A DNA stretch of 50,815 nucleotides from Oxalobacteraceae bacterium (GCA_030698225.1 JAUYNR010000011.1:1-50815), one strand, 5' to 3'; numbered from the stretch's first letter, positions 35,599 to 45,505 are shown. Notes: generated by a model not told the origin, from the letters alone. Numbers and translations are program-made.

Positions 35599-38500
35599 CA
35601 TTGGCGCCTGACTTCGTTCTGTTGGAGAGGGCGCTAGACCTGCTAGAGCGGCGGGAGGTCCGTGTGTTGGTCTGGGGCCTAGTCGATAGCGCCCTCAGCG
35701 AGGCTGAAGTCGACGACACGCTGAGCGACATTCTGAACGCGAACCAGGATCTGGCAGCCGATGCTGCTTGCACGATTGATACCGAAGAGCGCTTCCGCAA
35801 GCGCTTACTTGACCTCGGTTACCTGACTGAGGTGTTTGGCCGCCCGTTGGCGCCCGTTCGGTACCGTACCCGCATGGCCGAGGGCATACGCCTGTTTGCG
35901 CGACTCCGCCAACTGTTTCCCCGCCAGCACGAGGGTGCCGATTGGGTTAATGGCGCCACGCTGGTCGCCGACTATCGACTACTGTGGCGGCCGCGGAAAT
36001 ACCCGGCGCGTGACCTTACGCCGTCTGACGCATACGGGGTGATCGCCTCACATGTTACCGATCCGCGAATAATCGCCGCAATTGAGCGCTGGCTCAAAGA
36101 AGGCGACCCGAACTGGCGATTCGCTCGGTTTCAGATCAATGCCTCGGCCCGCATCCTCGATGGCCTGGCAACACGGAGCCCGCGCGGTACGTTTGTCGCT
36201 GCAGGTACCGGTAGCGGCAAGACGCTCGCGTTCTACCTGCCGGCACTCGCCTGGCTAAGCGTGGAGCGCAAGGAGCAACCGCGTAGCCGTGGAGTGCGCG
36301 TGCTTGCCCTGTACCCTCGCAACGAGTTGCTCAAAGACCAACTTGCTGAGGTCTACTGCCAGGCGCGAAAGTACGACCATGAACTTGGCCGCGTCGGCGC
36401 GACACTGAGCGTCGGTGTGCTGTTTGGCGACACTCCCTTCAATGTTGCCAAGATCGCGCAGGAGTGGCGCAAGACAAGGGGGTGCTGTCCGTTTTTTCGT
36501 TGCCCCAATTGCAACGGCGAATTGCACCTGCAAAATCACCTAGTGGCAGAGGCTGATGCACGTCTAGCCTGTCGTTCCTGTGGCACCACCGTCGATAGCC
36601 GCCAATTGCGCTTCACGCGTAAAGCAATGATGGACAGTCCACCGGACATTCTTTTCACTTCGGTGGAAATGATGAACCAGCGCATTGCGGATTCATCTAT
36701 GCGACATCTGTTCGGTGTGGGGCCACGCGCCGAGCGCACGCCGGCGCTCATGCTGCTTGATGAAGTTCATCTTTATACGGGTACGTTTGGCGCGCAGGTG
36801 GCTCACCTGTTGCGCCGCTGGTCGTACCTTACGCGTCGGCAGACCCAGTTCGTCGGCTTGTCGGCCACGATCTCAGAAGGGGCTGCCTTCTTTGCGTCGC
36901 TTGTCGGCCTTGACCCTAGCGTAGTGGAGGAAATAGCTCCGAGCGAAGACCAAATGGTAAGCGAAGGGGCCGAGTATATGCTTGCGTTGCGCGGCGATCC
37001 GGTTTCGCAGGCGGCTCTGTTGTCGACGTCGATCCAATCGCTCATGCTCGCCTCTCGCCTGCTTGACCGGCGCGAGCAATTCGGTATGGATAAGCGTCCG
37101 TTTGCCGGTTGGCGTAGCTTCGCCTTTACCGACCAACTCGACGCGACTAACCGTCTCTTCTACGACCTACGCGATGCTGAAGGTCTGACACCGCAAGGAC
37201 ACCCTGCCACCCTACGTGCGCCGAATGGAGGGTTGGCCTTCCTACGTCGCAGCGATGCCGATCTGCGCCGATATGATTGTGGTCAGGACTGGCGCATGCT
37301 TGAAAATAACGGACATGTATTGACGACACGTCACAGGGTCGAACGCACAACCTCGCTTGACGCTGGGGTAAGCCATGACGCAGAGATTGTGATCGCCACC
37401 GCTGCTTTGGAGGTCGGATATGACGACCCCGCCGTCGGCGTGGTGCTGCAGCATAAGGCGCCGCGTGACATGGCGCAGTTCCTGCAGCGCAAGGGCCGAG
37501 CAGGGCGCACTCGCCACATGAGGCCATGGACCATTATGGTGCTGTCCGACTACGGCCGGGATCGACTGGCCTACCAGGCTTATGAACAGTTCTTTGACCC
37601 CGAACTGCCGCCGCGTGAACTACCGCTTGCTAACCGCTACATCCGCCGCATGCAGGCGACCTACGCGCTGATCGACTACTTAGGTGTAGATATGCAGGCC
37701 GGCGAGCCGACTGGCTCGGTATGGCGCGACTTGGCAGAGCCAACGGTTCAAAGCTTTGAGTACTGGTCCGGAGTGGCGCTTAATGAACTTAAGGCGCTGC
37801 GGCCTAACTTTCCACTGACGCCTGAGTTGTGGAAATCGTACTCAAGCCGGGTACTAAATTTGGCGCCTGAAAAGAACAAGTGGGTCGGAAAAAACTGGCT
37901 CCAGGCCGACATCCGCCGCCGCCACTTGGTTTCACGGCTTGCCGATCTGCTCAAGGATCCTAACCGAACAGAGGAACTGGCCAGACACCTGTCGCACGCG
38001 TTGGTTTTGCCGCGCGAAGACGTCGATATGCTGCTTTGGGACCATCCACGTCCGCTGCTGCTCACTGCCATACCAACGGCGCTTCGGCGGCTCGCGACCA
38101 ACTGGCGCGCGCACGACGCACCGCTAGCTGATCGTGCCGCCCGGCACCCGCTGCCTGAGTTCATCCCAAGTACCTTGTTTAGCGACTTGGCGTTGCCCGA
38201 AGTGCAGTTGCTCGGCGGACGCTACGATGACGTTGCGTTGCCCGTACTGCAGGCCATGAGCGAGATGGCACCAGGAAAGGTTTCAAGGCGCTTTGATGAT
38301 GCTCTATGGCTCGGCCCAACAGAGACGGAACTCATTGCAGAACTTGACGCTGGCACGAAGGCCCGCGACGTTGACGTAGATCCGTGGTACCAACTCGATC
38401 CTCAACTTTCGTTCCATCGCATCGAAGATGGACAGGTGATGCTGTGCGATGCTTGGCGCCCGCGTGCTTTGAATCTTGCTGGAACACCGCAGAGTCCTGA

Positions 38501-40301
38501 GTTGCGTGACACCTCAAATGCCCGACTGTCATGGCGCTCGCAACTGTTCGGCCGGCGGGTTGGTAACGCGTTCGAGGCGCCGGTTGATAGAGTGGGCATC
38601 GCCCGTCTCGTGCACAAGGTCGTCGTCCACACGCATGCCAGTCAGTCTGCCGCCACCGTTCGACGCTACGCTGTGGCTTCGAACGTTGGTTTGCGCGTCA
38701 AGCGTGGCGGCAAGATCGTCGACCACCATGCTCACTGGCGCTTCACCAAGGATGGTCGGCCCTGCGGTATAGGTTTCGAGATCGAAGCAGACGCACTGTG
38801 CTTCGTGATGAACCTGCCAGCATCGCCGAGTGATGCATTGCGGGCTGCCGATCCTGCGATCCAGCATGCCGCACGCACCGCTCGCTTCCAGTGGGAGGCT
38901 CAGTACGGCCCGTCGCTTGTTGGCGCGGCGGATAACATCTTCCTGCGCAACTGGCTTGCACAGGTATTCCAGGTCGCCGCCGTCACACTCGTACAGGAGC
39001 GCACCTGCTTGCTCGACGAGGCTATCACTCAACTCATGTCACCAGTCGGGATAGAGTACCTGGAGAATGTGCTGGTCACCATATTCCAGTCTCCAGATGT
39101 GCCAGACGATGATGGACCGATCAATTCGGACAGAGAACCACGGTTGCGCAAAAAGTTGTTAGCGTCGCTCGCAGATATAGGCAATCGGCATGCCCTTGCA
39201 GCACTCGCGAACCGGACTCTCACCGGTCCGATCGACGTAAGCTGGGACGACTGGCTGCGTCGCGCGCAGATGCAGACCTTTGCTGCCGCCTTGCTCGATG
39301 CCATCCAGCAGGCCTGCCCACAAGTCGACCTAGATGACCTCGTGGTTGACACTGACCCCGGAGCCCGCGAAGACGGTACTCTACGTCCCAATCCGGAACT
39401 TTGGATTTCCGAGTTCAACCCAGGTGGTAACGGCCTGATCGAGCAAGTTGTCGAAGTGATCGCCACACACCCGGACCACTTTTATCGCCGCATCGAAGCG
39501 GCGCTGACACCCTCCGAGTTTGAGCTAATTGACTTGCAGTTGCGCGAGTACGTGCAGCACCTGGGAAGCCCATCCCCCGACGCTGATTGGGTGGTCTGCA
39601 CACAGGCTGTCCGCGATGCATCATCATCTGGCGAGGCCCAAGCGGCGCTGGCCAGGCTGCGCCAGTTTCTCGCTGAACGTGGCCATGCAGTGTTCCATGG
39701 CTACGTTTCTGCCCTGAGCAATCGACTGCTGCGACCCAATAGCCCATCGGAACTCGACGTCTTGCTTGTGGAGTTGCTTGACGCTTGGAACCGTCTTGAG
39801 GCTCGAGTCGGTATTGAGGTCGAGGCGCGCGTCATGTGCGCCGTATTTAGCCGGAACGCGCGCCTCGATGACGCCCTTGCTCGCGCCGGATTCGTGCTGC
39901 CCAACCATCAGATCGAAACTTGGCGCTTCAGCGTGCTGCTCGGAATCCTCTGGGCACGCGGCCATGCTTTGCGCACGCATGCACTCCCGGTCTCGGAACG
40001 CTTCGCTGATACGCCGATGGTCACTGATCGTCTGTTCCTTGCGCCGTGGCTTTCGAAAGCGGCAGAACCGATCGATGGTAAGGCGTCTGATGCCTTCGAC
40101 GAGTTGCATCGTCGACTCCGGTCCCTCGGAGAGGCTGTGGTGTCGCTGCCGCCAGATGCTGCGCTACTCAACCGCACCATGGAATTCGCTGCCACTGTGC
40201 CGGTACAACTCGAATATCTTAACGTGTATCCGCGTTTGACGGCCGTCGTGCGCGGCCAAGGTGTGATCGCCTTGCACTTCGAATTGGAGGCAACGGCATG
40301 A
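35595..40301 (+). CDS. dpdJ: DpdJ, very large DEAD/DEVH helicase with zinc-finger insert
   Basis: A 1568-residue SF2 helicase, the largest protein here. Walker A is AAGTGSGKTLAFYLPAL (about residue 200), motif II is LLLDEVHLYTG (DEVH, about 387), motif III is GLSATISEG, and motif VI is QRKGRAGRTRH (about 630). Between motifs I and II lies an insert with CPFFRCPNCNG and CRSCG (about 297-335), four or five Cys that could hold zinc. About 900 residues follow the helicase core and show no recognised domain. The ATG at 35595 overlaps the dpdI stop; its stop overlaps dpdK as ATGA. The core resembles Lhr/DrmA-like helicases of defence systems. It probably drives translocation during restriction. Confidence 0.86.
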   Translation: MTLAPDFVLLERALDLLERREVRVLVWGLVDSALSEAEVDDTLSDILNANQDLAADAACTIDTEERFRKRLLDLGYLTEVFGRPLAPVRYRTRMAEGIRLFARLRQLFPRQHEGADWVNGATLVADYRLLWRPRKYPARDLTPSDAYGVIASHVTDPRIIAAIERWLKEGDPNWRFARFQINASARILDGLATRSPRGTFVAAGTGSGKTLAFYLPALAWLSVERKEQPRSRGVRVLALYPRNELLKDQLAEVYCQARKYDHELGRVGATLSVGVLFGDTPFNVAKIAQEWRKTRGCCPFFRCPNCNGELHLQNHLVAEADARLACRSCGTTVDSRQLRFTRKAMMDSPPDILFTSVEMMNQRIADSSMRHLFGVGPRAERTPALMLLDEVHLYTGTFGAQVAHLLRRWSYLTRRQTQFVGLSATISEGAAFFASLVGLDPSVVEEIAPSEDQMVSEGAEYMLALRGDPVSQAALLSTSIQSLMLASRLLDRREQFGMDKRPFAGWRSFAFTDQLDATNRLFYDLRDAEGLTPQGHPATLRAPNGGLAFLRRSDADLRRYDCGQDWRMLENNGHVLTTRHRVERTTSLDAGVSHDAEIVIATAALEVGYDDPAVGVVLQHKAPRDMAQFLQRKGRAGRTRHMRPWTIMVLSDYGRDRLAYQAYEQFFDPELPPRELPLANRYIRRMQATYALIDYLGVDMQAGEPTGSVWRDLAEPTVQSFEYWSGVALNELKALRPNFPLTPELWKSYSSRVLNLAPEKNKWVGKNWLQADIRRRHLVSRLADLLKDPNRTEELARHLSHALVLPREDVDMLLWDHPRPLLLTAIPTALRRLATNWRAHDAPLADRAARHPLPEFIPSTLFSDLALPEVQLLGGRYDDVALPVLQAMSEMAPGKVSRRFDDALWLGPTETELIAELDAGTKARDVDVDPWYQLDPQLSFHRIEDGQVMLCDAWRPRALNLAGTPQSPELRDTSNARLSWRSQLFGRRVGNAFEAPVDRVGIARLVHKVVVHTHASQSAATVRRYAVASNVGLRVKRGGKIVDHHAHWRFTKDGRPCGIGFEIEADALCFVMNLPASPSDALRAADPAIQHAARTARFQWEAQYGPSLVGAADNIFLRNWLAQVFQVAAVTLVQERTCLLDEAITQLMSPVGIEYLENVLVTIFQSPDVPDDDGPINSDREPRLRKKLLASLADIGNRHALAALANRTLTGPIDVSWDDWLRRAQMQTFAAALLDAIQQACPQVDLDDLVVDTDPGAREDGTLRPNPELWISEFNPGGNGLIEQVVEVIATHPDHFYRRIEAALTPSEFELIDLQLREYVQHLGSPSPDADWVVCTQAVRDASSSGEAQAALARLRQFLAERGHAVFHGYVSALSNRLLRPNSPSELDVLLVELLDAWNRLEARVGIEVEARVMCAVFSRNARLDDALARAGFVLPNHQIETWRFSVLLGILWARGHALRTHALPVSERFADTPMVTDRLFLAPWLSKAAEPIDGKASDAFDELHRRLRSLGEAVVSLPPDAALLNRTMEFAATVPVQLEYLNVYPRLTAVVRGQGVIALHFELEATA

Positions 40302-40828
40302 GTGGAACACGAAAGATCTTCAAGAGTTCTGTTACATCTCAGCACGCCGTGCGCGAGGTACTCTCCATGGTATTCGCACAGGAGGTACTTACGCCAAGCC
40401 GTGATGTGTTCATTGTGGCGCCTTGGATCAGCAATATCGTGATCTTCGACAGTAGGCTCGGTCAATATTCCACACTCAACCCCCAGTGGGCGAAGCGCGA
40501 AATCCGGCTTGTGGAGGTTTTGGTGGCGATTGCAACCAACGGCACCGCGCTGCACATTCACACTCGCCCTGATGACCACAACAAGAGGTTCAAGCGACGG
40601 ATTACCGAAGCGATGACCGATGCCGGTCTGTTCGATCAATTGCGCTGGGCTGACAGGAATGCAAATTTGCACACCAAGGGTGTGCTCACTGATCGGGTTC
40701 TGATCGATGGCTCGATGAACCTCACAGAAAGCGGTGTGGCGCTCAATGACGAGGCCGTCACCGTCTCATTTGCACCTGAGCAAATCGCCACTGCCCGCAT
40801 GCACTTCGAACTCTATGGACACCCTTGA
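40298..40828 (+). CDS. dpdK: DpdK, phospholipase D-superfamily putative nuclease
   Basis: A 176-residue protein with one PLD active-site motif: H125, K127 and D132 in NLHTKGVLTD, then GSMNLTESG (HxKx4D followed by GSxN). A single HKD motif in a small protein means it must dimerise to build an active site, as the BfiI and Nuc nucleases do. It is the best candidate in the cluster for the enzyme that cuts unmodified DNA. The start overlaps dpdJ (ATGA) and its end overlaps dpdD by 14 bp. Confidence 0.87.
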   Translation: MSGTRKIFKSSVTSQHAVREVLSMVFAQEVLTPSRDVFIVAPWISNIVIFDSRLGQYSTLNPQWAKREIRLVEVLVAIATNGTALHIHTRPDDHNKRFKRRITEAMTDAGLFDQLRWADRNANLHTKGVLTDRVLIDGSMNLTESGVALNDEAVTVSFAPEQIATARMHFELYGHP

Positions 40829-43040
40829 TCGCCGCGACAGCGCTGACACGGCCCAAGCTCTGCAGGCTGCCTTCTTTGCCACGCCCAACCACTGCACGCC
40901 GTTGTCCATTGGCCACGATGAGGGCCCACGGCGAGCCTACGAAGCCAGCTTGCGCTACCACGCGAGCGGCGAGACAGACCGCGCCGTATTGCTGCCGTTT
41001 CGCGCAAGCTCCGATGGACCGACGGCTTGGTACGCTTGTGCCGCCTCGTCGCAGATGGCCCTGGCGCTCCAGGAAGAAATGTACGCCTTCCTCGGTCCGA
41101 GTTTTGTCGCTGCCCGACCACTTGGTCAGGAGCACGAAGAAGCCGACCAACATGCGCTGCCGTTAATTAAGAGAGCGGGGTGGTATGTCATCAGCTTCTA
41201 CACGTGCGATGCGCGCACTGACGAGATGGTTCTACGTCAGTGGCGCCTCTACGATGAATTGTTGCAGCGCCGGCCGAGAGTAGCGGCCTACGTGCCGAGC
41301 ACTTTCCACCAACTCCGTGCATCGTTTGACCGGGCGCTGCTCGCGCGCAATGAACCCGGCGCGCTCGCCGCGATGGCCACCCTGCGCGAGCGCTTTGGTA
41401 TTTCGGCGGAGAACCGCCGCTTCCTCGAGATCCGTCTGGACGCCGTTTTTGAGCGGTGGGACGCAATAGTTGCCCACCCCCTACTGCCGCAACTGCTCCA
41501 CCTTCAGTTGCCGCCTGAGACCTACGGCGATGTCATGGAGGCGCTGTACCGTGTGCACGTGCAGCCTTACGAAGCGCTGACGACACTGGATCCGTTGCTT
41601 GAGCAGTTCAAGGACACCGTCGCTGGCCCAGCTCAACCGTTGTTCCGCACGCGCCGCACCTCGCGCCGCCCGGCGGTACTGAAGGCTTTCGTGCTGCAGG
41701 AGTTGCTGCAACCCGAGCCGCAACTGGCAGTCTGCGATAGACTACTTCAGGAGTTGCCTGTAGGCGCCTTTGGTGACATCGATCGCTTGATTCGCGAGAC
41801 CTGTGCTCAGCAGTTGCAGATTGATTCCATCGCACCTGCGAATGAAGCGTTGGGCAACGAACAGTTTGACCGCGCCTGGAATATGTATTGGCTGTTGCCC
41901 GACAGTGTCGACGTCCTGCGTGGTCTCATCGCCTGCGCCCGGGAGTCCGCCGACCCAGCCAAGACCGACGCTGTGCTCACTCGCCTCGACGCCGCCAACG
42001 AACTGATCCGCGCAGCGGTCGAATCCGCATCTGCCACCCGACTGGCTAACCTACGCGTCGCTTATCGCGAGCCCAAACTACCCGAGAGGTTGTCTGAACA
42101 GTTCGACCGCCTGTCGGATGAACCAATTGAACGATACGTCGAACGCTGGACGGAGTTCGCGCGAAGCGTAGAACCCGCCCAACTCCTTTCCGAGACCGGC
42201 ATGGTCGACGCTGCGGTAGGTTGCTTGATGCGCCTAGTTGTCGACGATTCGGCACTGTTCGAACGGCTTTACCCTCTTTGGCACGAACTCTTTATCGAAC
42301 GCATTGATCCGGACCGTCGCCTCCTACCGCTTTATTCCGAAATGCTAGAAGCTTTGCGCGCGCGCGATGTGTTCCAACGCACCGATCAAGAGTTACTACA
42401 CCAGACGCTGGTCGCCATTGTCGACAGCGGGGACGATGCGGCCTATCAGAACGCGGTCGACACCATTACAAAAATCTTTGATGTCATCCGCTCGCCCCAA
42501 GCGATCAGTTGGGCTCTGGATATCTGCGACTCGCTTGCGCTGCGCCGCATCCGCGATGCCGATGCCCGACTTCGCCTGCTCGCTGCGGTGGTGCAGGCCT
42601 GCAGGGAGTTCAGCGCGCGCCTCGACCCCTTGCAGATACGACAATTGCAACTGCTGGCCAGTGAGGCGCAGTTCGAACTGCCGCCGCTCGGCCCGGTCCC
42701 CGGGGACGCCACGACCGTTGACCTCGCAGACGAGTTATCGTATCGCGTCGTCTTCTACAGCTTGAACGAGGGGGCTACTCGGCGCGCAGTCGATATGTTG
42801 CGTACCCTGCATCCGGGTTGGGTCATCGATGCTAATGCTGACCATGTCTGCTCGGATCGGCTCAAGTCACTGGCGCAGCATGCGCATGTGTTCGTCTTCG
42901 CATGGCGCTGCAGCAAGCATTCGGCATATTACTGCGTCAAGGCCAACAGTCCGAAGGATAACCTCGTGATGGCCCCTGGTGTGGGTACTACAAGTCTGGT
43001 GGCGGCCGCCTTAGATCATCTGAAGTTCGCGGCGGGTTAG
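40815..43040 (+). CDS. dpdD: DpdD, last protein of the Dpd restriction operon
   Basis: A 741-residue protein. The central 450 residues are helical and repeat-like, suggesting a scaffold. The C-terminal 110 residues have an alternating strand-helix pattern (RVVFYSLNEG, VIDANADHV, HVFVFAWRCSKHSAYYCVK) resembling a Rossmann/TIR-like fold, and the Cys-Ser-Lys-His stretch looks conserved. The ATG at 40815 is chosen inside the end of dpdK; the longer frame from 40734 would read deep into it. It ends 4 bp into the convergent queE. Named from its place in a cluster containing the other dpd genes; the biochemical role is unknown, though genetic data from Salmonella place it in restriction. Confidence 0.75.
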   Translation: MDTLDRRDSADTAQALQAAFFATPNHCTPLSIGHDEGPRRAYEASLRYHASGETDRAVLLPFRASSDGPTAWYACAASSQMALALQEEMYAFLGPSFVAARPLGQEHEEADQHALPLIKRAGWYVISFYTCDARTDEMVLRQWRLYDELLQRRPRVAAYVPSTFHQLRASFDRALLARNEPGALAAMATLRERFGISAENRRFLEIRLDAVFERWDAIVAHPLLPQLLHLQLPPETYGDVMEALYRVHVQPYEALTTLDPLLEQFKDTVAGPAQPLFRTRRTSRRPAVLKAFVLQELLQPEPQLAVCDRLLQELPVGAFGDIDRLIRETCAQQLQIDSIAPANEALGNEQFDRAWNMYWLLPDSVDVLRGLIACARESADPAKTDAVLTRLDAANELIRAAVESASATRLANLRVAYREPKLPERLSEQFDRLSDEPIERYVERWTEFARSVEPAQLLSETGMVDAAVGCLMRLVVDDSALFERLYPLWHELFIERIDPDRRLLPLYSEMLEALRARDVFQRTDQELLHQTLVAIVDSGDDAAYQNAVDTITKIFDVIRSPQAISWALDICDSLALRRIRDADARLRLLAAVVQACREFSARLDPLQIRQLQLLASEAQFELPPLGPVPGDATTVDLADELSYRVVFYSLNEGATRRAVDMLRTLHPGWVIDANADHVCSDRLKSLAQHAHVFVFAWRCSKHSAYYCVKANSPKDNLVMAPGVGTTSLVAAALDHLKFAAG

Positions 43041-43678
43041 CGGATTCCCAGTATCTTGTGCGTCTGCACCGACAGACGCCATTGCGGATGCGCTTGGGAG
43101 TAGGCCACTGCGGCTGCAGTGGTTTGCGCTGAGGTCGGCCCATCCATTGGTTGCAACAAGTAGTGCTCAAAGCGAAGCCTTTGCCAAGGTAAGTCATCCG
43201 GCAATAGATCAGGCTGTGGGTATACCAGTTTGAGTTCGTGGCCATAGGTTTGCACCCATGGCGCACCGGCCTTGGGGCTAACGCAGATCCAATCGATTCC
43301 CTCCGGTGCTGCGATCGTACCGTTGGTTTCGACGGCGATGCGGAAGCCGCGCGCATGCAAAGCGTCAATCAACTCGCGGTCGAGTTGCAGTAGTGGTTCG
43401 CCGCCGGTTAACACCACCATGCGGTGCTGGTCGTGGCCCGTTGGCCAGAGCGACGCGATGCGGTCAGCCAAGCTTGTCGCTGTAGCATACTTGCCGCCCA
43501 GCGTGCCGTCCGTTCCTACGAAGTCGGTGTCGCAGAAGCGGCAGACGGAAGTCGCTCGCTCGGACTCGCGGCCGCTCCACAGGTTGCAACCCGAGAAGCG
43601 GCAGAACACCGCCGGCGTCCCTGCCTGCATGCCTTCGCCCTGAAGCGTATAGAACAACTCCTTGATTGAATATGTCAT
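43037..43678 (-). CDS. queE: QueE, 7-carboxy-7-deazaguanine synthase (radical SAM)
   Basis: A 213-residue radical SAM enzyme that converts 6-carboxytetrahydropterin to 7-carboxy-7-deazaguanine, third step to preQ0. The N-terminal YTLQGEG and GTPAVFCRFSGCNLW motifs are classical. The iron-sulphur Cys are C31, C46 and C49, spaced C-x14-C-x2-C, the longer variant found in some proteobacterial QueE rather than C-x3-C-x2-C. GGEPLLQ is the SAM-binding stretch. The ATG at 43678 fits the family start; the longer frame to 43717 overlaps queD. Last gene of the modification operon, 4 bp after queD, and convergent with dpdD. Confidence 0.93.
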   Translation of the reverse strand: MTYSIKELFYTLQGEGMQAGTPAVFCRFSGCNLWSGRESERATSVCRFCDTDFVGTDGTLGGKYATATSLADRIASLWPTGHDQHRMVVLTGGEPLLQLDRELIDALHARGFRIAVETNGTIAAPEGIDWICVSPKAGAPWVQTYGHELKLVYPQPDLLPDDLPWQRLRFEHYLLQPMDGPTSAQTTAAAVAYSQAHPQWRLSVQTHKILGIR

Positions 43679-43682
43679 GGCG

Positions 43683-44792
43683 TCACACAGGTAGCGCTGG
43701 CCCGCTGAGATCCACACCTACCAACGAACCGCAGCCCTCGGACTCGAAAAGGTCGACGCGCGCTAATTGTGGCAGTTCGCATTGCGTCGTCTCGTGCAGC
43801 CAGCGCGCGATTGTGGTTGTGTCGCCATCCGCAAGTTCGGGCCTCTCGTGAAGTGGATGGTGGTCCAGCGCTTTAAAGATCGGATCGAATACTGCTTTCA
43901 CGTCACCGAAGTCGATGGTCCACCCCATTATTTGGTCGAGCGGCGCGCGTAGGTGCAGGCGAAGAGTGTAGGTGTGACCATGGACGTCGTGCCGAGGGTT
44001 GTCGGCGGGTGCGCGGCGGTGCCGCACCGCGCTGTCTATCGTGAAGTCCTTCCAGATCCTGTAGTTAGACCCGTCGAACGTGGCGCCGCATGACGCCGTT
44101 TCGTAGACTGTTACCCACGATAGCGCAGGCAAGGCCGGCTTGAGGTGTTGCCATAACCAAGATGAAATCATCTCGCTGGTTGGGTTCTCTAGTCCCCGAA
44201 CCTCATTCAGGCAGCGGTAGTTGACCTGCGCTGCGATCGGTGCCCATATCTCGTCGAGGTAGTCATAGTCGATGCTCAAGTCGGCGCCTGCAAGGTCCTG
44301 GTCAGCATGCACGATCACCTGGAAGCCATGTCCGTGCAGTCGGCCGCACTTGTGCCCGAACGGCACATGTGGTAACCGGTGTGCCGCCTGGAAGCCGTAG
44401 CGCCTCCAGATGTGCGCATGGTCCCGCGCATCAACCTCCACCCCCTGATTAGGCGTGCTCTGCACGGCTATGCGATCGATACCTGGTGCGTCGAGGTGCT
44501 CACGAATCCAACGTGCCAGGTTCTCGTCCGTCGGTTGGGCCAGATGTTCGTTAAGCACGCCATAGCTTAGGACTTCGGCACAGCGATTAATTTGCCGCTG
44601 CAGTGCCTCCACTTCGCCGCCGGGGTACGCTACCCAATCGGCCGGTACCGCCGCATACGCTGTCGTTGTGAAGCCGTGCCCATGCATGCGTCGGCAGCGA
44701 TGGCCCGCGGGCAGTATCTCGACCTTCCGGGCCGCTTCGAAGCGGCTACTGGCCGCGTGAAAGATTGCCAAGGGAGATGTGGTTTCTGTCAT
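43683..44792 (-). CDS. queD: QueD-like protein with three tandem PTPS/6-carboxytetrahydropterin synthase domains
   Basis: A 369-residue protein, three times the length of a normal QueD (about 120). Domain 1 (about 8-120) keeps a Cys (C33) and the HGH pair but has Arg22 in place of the first zinc His and Ser-Tyr (76-77) in place of the catalytic Asp-His. Domain 2 (about 128-240) has the full zinc set H138, H153, H155, the Cys nucleophile C149 and the pterin-anchoring E231, but N191-Y192 replaces Asp-His. Domain 3 (about 246-360) lacks the first zinc His and the Cys (V256, R267) but has D310-H311, the GWTIDF substrate strand and E350. In PTPS enzymes Cys and Asp-His come from different subunits, so domains 2 and 3 could build one complete site. 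It makes 6-carboxytetrahydropterin for preQ0. ATGA overlap with queC. Confidence 0.9.
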   Translation of the reverse strand: MTETTSPLAIFHAASSRFEAARKVEILPAGHRCRRMHGHGFTTTAYAAVPADWVAYPGGEVEALQRQINRCAEVLSYGVLNEHLAQPTDENLARWIREHLDAPGIDRIAVQSTPNQGVEVDARDHAHIWRRYGFQAAHRLPHVPFGHKCGRLHGHGFQVIVHADQDLAGADLSIDYDYLDEIWAPIAAQVNYRCLNEVRGLENPTSEMISSWLWQHLKPALPALSWVTVYETASCGATFDGSNYRIWKDFTIDSAVRHRRAPADNPRHDVHGHTYTLRLHLRAPLDQIMGWTIDFGDVKAVFDPIFKALDHHPLHERPELADGDTTTIARWLHETTQCELPQLARVDLFESEGCGSLVGVDLSGPALPV

Positions 44793-45505
44793 GCGGCCTC
44801 CCGTCGCACATAGGTTTCATAACCGTTGCGCCGAAGTTCGCAGGCTGGGCACTGGCCACAGCCGTAGCCCCATAGATTCCAATAGGTGCGGTCACCCATG
44901 TAGCAAGTGTGCGTTTCGATGCGGATCAGATCAACAAGCGGGGGGCCGCCAAGATTCTCCGCTAGTTGCCACGTCTGAGCCTTGTTCAACCACATAAGTG
45001 GAGTTTCTAGGACCATAGTCGTGTCGAGGCCTAGACTTATCGCTACCTGCAACGCCTTAAGGGTGTTGTCCCGACAATCCGGGTAGCCGGAAAAGTCGGT
45101 TTCGCACATCCCGCCGACCAGTGCACTTAGGCCGCGCCGATATGCGATTGCTGAGGCGAACGTGAAGAACAGTAGGTTTCGCGCCGGTACAAACGTGGAC
45201 GGTAGGCCGGAGGTTTTGAACGTGATCTCCTGCTCCTGCGTAAGCGCTGTGTCGCTGATCTGCCCGAGCAGAGCAAGATCAAGCATGTGGTCCTCTCCGA
45301 TTCGCGCAGTCCAGTTCGGGAACTCCGTCTTCAATCGGTCAAGAACCGCTTTGCGGCACTCGAGTTCCACGACATGTCGTTGTCCGTAGTTAAACCCGAT
45401 CGTTTCTACGTAGGTGTAGCGCTCTAATGCCCAAGCCAGGCAGGTGGCGGAATCTTGTCCACCTGAGAAGAGGACCAGTGCCTTTCGTTTCACGGTATCA
45501 ACCAT
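44789..45505 (-). CDS. queC: QueC, 7-cyano-7-deazaguanine (preQ0) synthase
   Basis: A 238-residue ATP-dependent enzyme making preQ0 from 7-carboxy-7-deazaguanine and ammonia. The PP-loop SGGQDS is at 14-19, and four zinc Cys are at 201, 216, 219 and 222 ([11 protein letters not shown]). NLLFF and [14 protein letters not shown] are conserved QueC motifs. It overlaps the end of the dpdB gene by 8 bp and the queD start by 4 bp. Its presence inside the dpdA operon shows that preQ0 is made specifically for DNA modification, although it may also feed tRNA queuosine. Confidence 0.95.
   Translation of the reverse strand: MVDTVKRKALVLFSGGQDSATCLAWALERYTYVETIGFNYGQRHVVELECRKAVLDRLKTEFPNWTARIGEDHMLDLALLGQISDTALTQEQEITFKTSGLPSTFVPARNLLFFTFASAIAYRRGLSALVGGMCETDFSGYPDCRDNTLKALQVAISLGLDTTMVLETPLMWLNKAQTWQLAENLGGPPLVDLIRIETHTCYMGDRTYWNLWGYGCGQCPACELRRNGYETYVRREAA

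Noticed and set aside
25145..43040. Reading the helicase-rich operon as DISARM, BREX or Dnd/Ssp
   Set aside because: There is no DNA methylase, PglZ or DndCDE-type gene. The linked TGT homologue and preQ0 synthesis genes point to Dpd instead.
43683..44792. Sequencing artefact duplicating queD
   Set aside because: The three domains differ strongly in sequence and in which active-site residues they keep, so this is an old fusion, not a recent or technical repeat.
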